Source: Bacteroidales bacterium
GTDB lineage: Bacteria; Bacteroidota; Bacteroidia; Bacteroidales; UBA3824
Length of the DNA stretch: 64,000 bases
Direction of reading: 5' to 3'
Assembly (NCBI GenBank): GCA_016293845.1
Contig: JAEDDH010000002.1
Location: forward strand, 62,001-126,000
Both the position numbers and the translations under genes were made by a program. The number at the start of each line of letters is the position of its first letter. Position 1 is the first letter of the stretch. This document shows, in pieces, positions 59,056-64,000 of this stretch. Below the pieces are notes generated by a model. The model was given only the letters and a program-made list of their open reading frames with translations, did no database searches and was not told where the DNA came from.

Positions 59056-61188
59056 TTACTTTATTTTCATTAAAACATCGTCTTCTGAAACCGAATCGCC
59101 TGATTTAAAGCAGATTTCGGCAATTACACCGTCTGATTCGGCGGCTATGGCGTTGAAGGTTTTCATTGCCTCTATGTAGCAAACGGTCTGACCTTTTTTA
59201 ACAACGTCGCCAACTTTTACAGCGAGGTCGCCAGTGTTTTTTACAAGGTAGAACTTGCCTTCGAGGGGCGAAGTGAGGTCTGCTGCATTGCCCGATGTTG
59301 CGGGAGCGGCTGTTTCGCCTTCGGCAGCGATACGCATAATTACATCGTCTTCTGAAACCGAATCACCTGATTTGAAGCAGATTTCGGTGATTACGCCGTC
59401 ACATTCGGCTGCAATGGCGTTGAAAGTCTTCATAGCTTCGATGTAGCATACTGTCTGACCTTTTTTAACCTTGTCGCCAACTTTTACAGCTGGGTCGCCA
59501 GAGTTTTTAACCAAGTAGAACTTGCCTTCGAGCGGTGCTGTAAGGGGTTTGCCTGTTCCGGCTGCGGCAGGCGCTGATGCTGCGGCGGGTGCTGCCGACT
59601 TGCCATCGTTTGCACCGATTGTAACTGCGTATTTAACGCCGTTAACGTCAACAGTAACTGTCTGCGGGAACGATGCCAATGCAGGAACGTTTGATCCACC
59701 TTTGCTTGCTTTTTCGGCTTTGCGTTTTGCGAGGTCGGCTTCAAAATCTCTCTTGGCAGCACCAGATTTGTACAAGCGGTACTGCTGCGGGTGCATTGCA
59801 AGTTCAAAGAGCTCTTCGTCGTCTTCGCCAAAATCCCAGCCGTTGTCTTTCATCTCCTTGCGGAACGAGTCGAGTGCGTCGGGATATTCGTCCTGAGGAT
59901 TGCCAGTGAAAAATTCGCGACCCTGCTGTTTTGCAAGTTCCACAAGTTCGGGAGCTACTTCGCCAGGAAGTTTACCCGATTTGCCAAGCAACATACCCCA
60001 GATATCATCAGCGATAAGGCTCCAACGCTCTTTGCCTTTTTCCATCTGCATAACGTTGGTAAGAGCCATATTTTTAACGTACTGGCTGAAAGGAGTAACC
60101 AATGGAGGATAGCCCATTTTAGGCCAAACGTATGTTACCTCGTCGAAGAGTTTTATCATAAGTTCGTCCTGTGTGAGTTTGGGCAAGTTGTGTTTCTCTT
60201 TGTATTTGTTTACCGATTCGAGGTTTGATTCGAGGTCGGTCATAAGCGAACCCATCATACCGCCGGGCAATCCGGGAGCGATAAGGAGCGAGTTCATAAA
60301 GCGGTTGCGCTGCGGAATGTAGTATCCGAGGAAATCGTCCATCATCTCTTGAATCAACGAACGAACTTCCATATAAGCGCTCATATTGATTTCTTTAACG
60401 TCGAAACCTGCATCTTTCAACATAGGCTGAACGGCGAGGATGTCAACGTGTCCTGTACCCCAAGAGAGAGGCTCCATACCAACGTCAACATAGTCGCAAC
60501 CAGCTTTGCATACTTCCAAAACAGAAGCCATAGCAAAACCAGGACCTGCGTGAGAGTGGTATTCTACAACTATATCTTTGTATTCTTTGATACCTTTAAC
60601 TATTTTGCCGAGTTTTACGGGACGACCAATACCAGCCATATCCTTGATACAGATTTCGTCGGCGCCTGCGTCGATAAGCTGCTTAGCAAGGTTTACGTAG
60701 TATTCAACAGTGTGAATAGGGCTCTCGGTAATACAGAGGCAGCACTGCGAAATCATGTGAGTGCCGTCGGGACGAGTAGCCGCGTGAGCGTAACCGATAG
60801 AAGGAATGATGTTTCTCGGGTCGTTCAATCCGCAGAATGTACGAGCGATGTCGGTACCCTGAGTATATTTTACTTTGTAGAAAAGTTTGCGAACGTCAAC
60901 CGGGCAAGGGTTCATACGAATGCCGTTGAGTGCGCGGTCGAGCATTTCGGTTTGGATACCTGCCTCGTGAAAAGGTTTGGTCCATGCACGAACCGATTTG
61001 TTAGGATTTTCGCCGTAAAGGAGGTTAACTTGCTCAAAACCACCGCCGTTGGTTTCAACGCGGTCGAAGCAGCCCATCTTTACAATTGCGGGGGCAACTT
61101 TTAAAAGTTGGTCGACACGTGGCTGATATTTTCCGGAGCTCTGCCACAAGTCTCTGAATACAAGGTTGAATTTTACTTGTTTGCTCAT
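59056..61188 (-). CDS. oadA: Oxaloacetate decarboxylase alpha subunit with two biotinyl domains
   Basis: The 710-residue cytoplasmic carboxyltransferase has a DRE-TIM/HMGL-like barrel (about 1-300) with FRDLWQSSGKYQPR, the metal/catalytic lysine region EICIKDMAGIG near 180 and the metal-binding YHSHAGPG. The conserved carboxylase region follows (about 310-500), then an Ala/Pro linker and two biotinyl domains (549-620 and 638-710). Each has a biotinylation site YIEAMKTF (Lys587 and Lys676). Typical alpha subunits carry one. It moves CO2 from oxaloacetate to biotin and passes it to OadB. It lies 35 bp after oadG. Confidence 0.94.
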   Translation of the reverse strand: MSKQVKFNLVFRDLWQSSGKYQPRVDQLLKVAPAIVKMGCFDRVETNGGGFEQVNLLYGENPNKSVRAWTKPFHEAGIQTEMLDRALNGIRMNPCPVDVRKLFYKVKYTQGTDIARTFCGLNDPRNIIPSIGYAHAATRPDGTHMISQCCLCITESPIHTVEYYVNLAKQLIDAGADEICIKDMAGIGRPVKLGKIVKGIKEYKDIVVEYHSHAGPGFAMASVLEVCKAGCDYVDVGMEPLSWGTGHVDILAVQPMLKDAGFDVKEINMSAYMEVRSLIQEMMDDFLGYYIPQRNRFMNSLLIAPGLPGGMMGSLMTDLESNLESVNKYKEKHNLPKLTQDELMIKLFDEVTYVWPKMGYPPLVTPFSQYVKNMALTNVMQMEKGKERWSLIADDIWGMLLGKSGKLPGEVAPELVELAKQQGREFFTGNPQDEYPDALDSFRKEMKDNGWDFGEDDEELFELAMHPQQYRLYKSGAAKRDFEADLAKRKAEKASKGGSNVPALASFPQTVTVDVNGVKYAVTIGANDGKSAAPAAASAPAAAGTGKPLTAPLEGKFYLVKNSGDPAVKVGDKVKKGQTVCYIEAMKTFNAIAAECDGVITEICFKSGDSVSEDDVIMRIAAEGETAAPATSGNAADLTSPLEGKFYLVKNTGDLAVKVGDVVKKGQTVCYIEAMKTFNAIAAESDGVIAEICFKSGDSVSEDDVLMKIK
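59060..59545 (-). repeat. Tandem repeat encoding the two biotinyl domains of OadA
   Basis: Two segments with a period of 267 bp (89 codons) encode domains that are nearly identical in protein sequence but differ at many third positions. The duplication is therefore older than the CBM duplication at 49283-50196. Confidence 0.85.
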
Positions 61189-61223
61189 TTTTTTTAAACT
61201 TGTTTCGGTTTAACCGTTTTTAA

Positions 61224-61493
61224 TTAAATTCTTTCAATTTTTTCTACGCGACCACGGCCGCTTGTAATTTGCTCAATCGCTTTTGCGATAGCCTGCTGCA
61301 CATCGGGAGCAATAGCCGCCTGAGTGGGAGTAGACACTGCTGTTTGCGGTGCTTCTTCTTCGGGCGCAATTTTGTTAACCACTTTGATCAGCAGTTTGCC
61401 AAACTGAATAATCAGCAAAAGCACCACAAACACGGTGCTCAAACCGATAAGCATCAGTTGTAAGGCTTCAAATAAATTACTTGAACCATTCAT
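61224..61493 (-). CDS. oadG: Oxaloacetate decarboxylase gamma subunit
   Basis: The 89-residue protein has one membrane helix (about 10-33, LQLMLIGLSTVFVVLLLIIQFG) and a short charged, Ala/Pro-containing cytoplasmic tail, the layout of OadG, which joins alpha and beta subunits. It is the first gene of oadG-oadA-oadB. A minus-strand TAATTTTG at 61576-61583 and a perfect palindrome at 61539-61561 lie upstream. Confidence 0.88.
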   Translation of the reverse strand: MNGSSNLFEALQLMLIGLSTVFVVLLLIIQFGKLLIKVVNKIAPEEEAPQTAVSTPTQAAIAPDVQQAIAKAIEQITSGRGRVEKIERI

Positions 61494-61538
61494 ACTATTG
61501 TTGCTTTTTTTGAATATGTGTTACTTCGTTTTTATGCA

Positions 61539-61561
61539 TTTATCCATACAAAATGGATAAA
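61539..61561 (-). promoter_or_regulatory. Perfect 9-bp inverted repeat in the oadG leader
   Basis: TTTATCCAT, a 5-nt loop and ATGGATAAA lie between the predicted -7 element TAATTTTG (61583-61576) and ATG 61493. It may be an operator or an mRNA hairpin; no known Bacteroidales site with this sequence comes to mind. Confidence 0.5.
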
Positions 61562-61575
61562 TATACAATTTTCGC

Positions 61576-61583
61576 CAAAATTA
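61576..61583 (-). promoter_or_regulatory. Predicted -7 element of the oadGAB operon
   Basis: TAATTTTG on the minus strand matches TAnnTTTG, about 83 nt before the oadG start. Confidence 0.5.
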
Positions 61584-61647
61584 TAAAGAAAATTGAATAA
61601 ATATATACTTCGTATTTAAAGTTATTGTAAACAAACGCATTTTTAAC

Positions 61648-61672
61648 AACACCTATATTATATTAAGGTGTG
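61648..61672 (-). terminator. Weak hairpin after proA
   Basis: ACACCT and AGGTGT pair around an A/T loop a few bases past the proA stop. The following bases are not a U-run, so termination is uncertain. Confidence 0.35.
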
Positions 61673-61676
61673 GTAA

Positions 61677-62924
61677 TTACGCACGGGTTGCGCCATCGCT
61701 TGTTACAATCCATTTGTAACTTGTGAGCTCTTTTAATGCCATAGGTCCGCGGGCGTGAAGTTTTTGGGTGCTAATGCCAATTTCGGCGCCAAGACCAAAC
61801 TGCGCTCCGTCGGTAAATGCAGTGCTTGTGTTGATGTAGCAGCAAGCTGCATCAACAGCGTTTACAAAAGTTTCAGCGGTGGCGGCATCTTCTGTGATAA
61901 TTGCCTCAGAGTGTTTCGAAGAATATGTATAAATATGGTCTAATGCCTCTTGAAGATTGTCAACCGTTTTGATTGACATGCGCAATGCTTGAAATTCGTA
62001 GCCAAAATCACTCTCTTGGGCGTGTTTCAACGATGCTTTGTAATTGCCTTCTAATGCCTTGTAAGCGCGTTCGTCGGCAAGTATCTCCACATTTTTTTCA
62101 GCAAGAGGAGCGGCAATAGCGGGCAAATCATTAAGGCGTTGACTATTGATAATCAAGCAGTCTAACGCATTGCATACGCTCACACGGCGTGTCTTTGCAT
62201 TGCAAATAATGTGTTTGCCTTTTTCAAGGTCGCCTTTAACGTCGAAATAAGTATGAACAACACCTGCACCTGTTTCAATTACAGGCACTTTGGCATTGTC
62301 GCGAACGGCGTTGATAAGGTTTTTGCTGCCACGGGGAATTAGCACGTCGATATATCCGACAGCATTCATAAGGTCGGTGGCAGCCTCGCGACCGGGAGGC
62401 AAAAGTTGAATAATATCTTTTTCTACACCGCAATTGGTTAATACATTGTGCATTATATCTACCAAAACGGCGTTGCTGTGGGCTGCATCGCTACCGCCTT
62501 TTAGCACTACGGCATTTCCCGAACGCAGACAAAGTGCTGCTACATCAACAGTTACATTTGGACGGGCTTCGTAAATTACGCCCACAACACCTAATGGAAC
62601 GCGCACTTTTTTGAGATTGAGTTTCGACGGGAGTGTTTTTGTCTCGAGTACTTCGCCGCAAGGAGCTTCTAATGTAGCCACATTTCGGGTATCGGCTGCA
62701 ATTCCCTTGATACGGTCGGCATTGAGCAAAAGACGGTCGTACATTGGGTTTTCGGGATTCATACGCGCAAGGTCTTTTTTATTTGCCACAATAATGCGCT
62801 CGGTGTTTTGTTCAAGAGCATCGGCAAATGCGTTGAGAATCTCGGTACTTTTGTCTGCTGCAATAGGATTTGTGCGTCGCGCCGCCTCCTTAACGGCCTT
62901 CAATTGAATTAGTGTTTGTTCCAT
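61677..62924 (-). CDS. proA: Gamma-glutamyl phosphate reductase
   Basis: The 415-residue protein starts at ATG 62924; an in-frame TTG four codons earlier (62936) is less likely. It is an aldehyde-dehydrogenase-fold enzyme with PLGVVGVIYEARPNVTVD near 107, GNAVVLKGGSDA near 135, the catalytic cysteine in RRVSVCNALD near 250, and FGLGAEIGISTQKLHARGPM near the end. It reduces glutamyl phosphate to glutamate semialdehyde in proline synthesis. It follows proB by 13 bp in the usual proBA order. Confidence 0.97.
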   Translation of the reverse strand: MEQTLIQLKAVKEAARRTNPIAADKSTEILNAFADALEQNTERIIVANKKDLARMNPENPMYDRLLLNADRIKGIAADTRNVATLEAPCGEVLETKTLPSKLNLKKVRVPLGVVGVIYEARPNVTVDVAALCLRSGNAVVLKGGSDAAHSNAVLVDIMHNVLTNCGVEKDIIQLLPPGREAATDLMNAVGYIDVLIPRGSKNLINAVRDNAKVPVIETGAGVVHTYFDVKGDLEKGKHIICNAKTRRVSVCNALDCLIINSQRLNDLPAIAAPLAEKNVEILADERAYKALEGNYKASLKHAQESDFGYEFQALRMSIKTVDNLQEALDHIYTYSSKHSEAIITEDAATAETFVNAVDAACCYINTSTAFTDGAQFGLGAEIGISTQKLHARGPMALKELTSYKWIVTSDGATRA

Positions 62925-62937
62925 TTTTTTATTCAAA

Positions 62938-64000
62938 CTATTGATTTTCGGGATATTTGTAAAGATAGTCGTAATGAATCAGAGGCTTAGAACGGTCGTC
63001 GGGTGTCATTGTTTCGGCTTTGTCTTTGTCCATGCCGGCACGACCTACGCCTAATGTGTTGCCTTCTTGATCTTTAATCAAAAGTATATCGTCTTTTTTA
63101 AAGTCGCCGTTGTAGTTGATTATGCCGGGAAGCAAAAGACTTGCTGCTTTTTCGTGCGAAAGAAGTGCTGCTTTGGCACCGTCGTTAACTGTAACAGAGG
63201 CTTTTGCAAAACCGTCGGAATAGGCAATCCATTTTTTTACAGCCGCGCTCTGTTCGCCTGCCACAAAGTGAGTGCAAACAAAATTGCTGTCGCCCTCAAC
63301 CAAATGAGTAATAACGTCGTTTTTGGTTCCGTTGGCAATGTAAACGTCGATACCCGAATCGGCTGTTTTGCGTGCAATGCGGCATTTGGTCTGCATTCCA
63401 CCGCGTCCAAAACCCGATTTTGTGGTTTGCACATATTGGGCAATGTTAGCGCCTTGCTTAATTTCGCGTATCACCGAAGTGCCCGGGTCAGATGGATTTC
63501 CGTTGAAAATACCGTCGATATTGCTGAGTATAAACAACTTTTGACAATTCATCATCGACGCCATCAGTCCCGAAAGTTCGTCGTTGTCGGTAAACATTAG
63601 CGAAGTAACTGATACAGTGTCGTTTTCGTTTACCACAGGAATCACGTTGCTACCCCAAAGTGCGAGAATACAGTTGCGCATATTGAGGTAGTGTTCGCGA
63701 GTAGAAAAATCTTGTTTGGTAACAAGAATCTGCCCAATGCGGATATTGTAGAGGTCGAAAATCTGCTTGTATTGGTCGATAAGTTTTACCTGACCTATGC
63801 TCGAAAGTATCTGACGCTGAGCCACGGGGTCGAGTTCTTGATAACCTTGAATCATGCTTCTACCTGCCGCTACTGCACCTGATGTAACAAGAATGATTTT
63901 GTGTCCTGCCCTATGGAGGTGGGCAATTTCGGCTACAAGACCTGCCATACGCTCGGTATCTAATGTGCCGTCGGCGCGTGTAAGAACGTTTGAGCCAATT
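62938..64000 (-). CDS. proB: Glutamate 5-kinase (3' part, N-terminus beyond window)
   Basis: The frame runs to the right edge without a start: its first visible residues IGSNVLTRADGTLDTERMAG are the usual ProB N-terminus, so only a few residues are missing. An internal ATG at 63948 is not the start. The amino-acid-kinase domain has LVTSGAVAAGR, NENDTVSV, DIDGIFNGNPSDP and GFGRGGMQTKCRIAR. A C-terminal PUA domain (roughly the last 80 residues, LLPGIINYNGDFKKDDILLI, GVGRAGMDKDKA) is present. It phosphorylates glutamate as the first step of proline synthesis. Confidence 0.96.
   Translation of the reverse strand, partial: IGSNVLTRADGTLDTERMAGLVAEIAHLHRAGHKIILVTSGAVAAGRSMIQGYQELDPVAQRQILSSIGQVKLIDQYKQIFDLYNIRIGQILVTKQDFSTREHYLNMRNCILALWGSNVIPVVNENDTVSVTSLMFTDNDELSGLMASMMNCQKLFILSNIDGIFNGNPSDPGTSVIREIKQGANIAQYVQTTKSGFGRGGMQTKCRIARKTADSGIDVYIANGTKNDVITHLVEGDSNFVCTHFVAGEQSAAVKKWIAYSDGFAKASVTVNDGAKAALLSHEKAASLLLPGIINYNGDFKKDDILLIKDQEGNTLGVGRAGMDKDKAETMTPDDRSKPLIHYDYLYKYPENQ

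Noticed and set aside
60349..61104. 251-residue plus-strand frame antisense to oadA
   Set aside because: Shadow of the highly conserved OadA frame; no promoter, no known domain.

Overview
The window looks like a chromosomal segment of a saccharolytic, probably anaerobic member of the Bacteroidales. The evidence is three SusC/SusD pairs, many signal-peptidase-II lipoproteins, promoters of the TTTG-N19-TAnnTTTG type, almost no Shine-Dalgarno sequences, a type IX secretion C-terminal sorting domain, and sodium-pump oxaloacetate decarboxylase genes. No tRNA, rRNA, CRISPR array, transposase or phage gene was seen.

Layout. 1-948: the 5' half of ilvB (minus), cut by the window edge and preceded by a terminator-like hairpin. 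1047-2145: a decayed serpin (minus) abutting a decayed T9SS sorting-domain tail (plus). 2332-3843: a SiaB-type kinase with a doubled domain, and its SiaC partner. 3892-4299: an Hsp20. 4560-5180: wreckage of a Reg_prop/SpoIIE phosphatase. 5177-9938: a secreted protein of unknown function, an orphan LytTR regulator, an S41 protease lipoprotein, a leucine-rich repeat protein and ispF. 9941-11009: a broken DUF3990 two-gene module. 11060-13692: a MATE transporter and a CapA-like lipoprotein. 14017-20017: a small SusC/SusD locus with two accessory lipoproteins. 20087-20458: a second SpoIIE phosphatase remnant. 20454-23531: folD, ffh and a lipoprotein (minus). 23708-27392: an aromatic amino acid operon (leader peptide, pheA, tyrA, DAHP synthase-chorismate mutase, aroD) behind a clear Tyr/Phe attenuator. 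27401-31275: a LysM/binding-protein lipoprotein and a secreted trypsin-like protease. 31370-37019: hisS, purH, mreB, mreC, mreD. 37442-57585: a xylan utilisation locus in the xusA-B-C-D-E-xyn10 order, with a GH10 carrying an almost perfectly duplicated CBM, a membrane protein plus c-type-cytochrome/propeller lipoprotein pair, a second GH10 and a GH5. 57663-61493: oadB, oadA with two biotinyl domains, and oadG (minus). 61677-64000: proA and the 3' part of proB (minus).

How it fits together. The xylan locus would bind and cut xylan at the cell surface (SusD-like proteins, XusE-like protein, GH10, GH5) and import oligosaccharides through the SusC-like transporters. Sodium-coupled oxaloacetate decarboxylase fits a fermentative energy metabolism. 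The aromatic operon is predicted to respond to charged tRNA-Tyr and tRNA-Phe through ribosome position on the leader peptide. A recurring theme is gene decay in accessory signalling and defence-like genes: a serpin, a T9SS substrate tail, two SpoIIE phosphatases, a DUF3990 gene and its neighbour are all broken, while housekeeping genes are intact.
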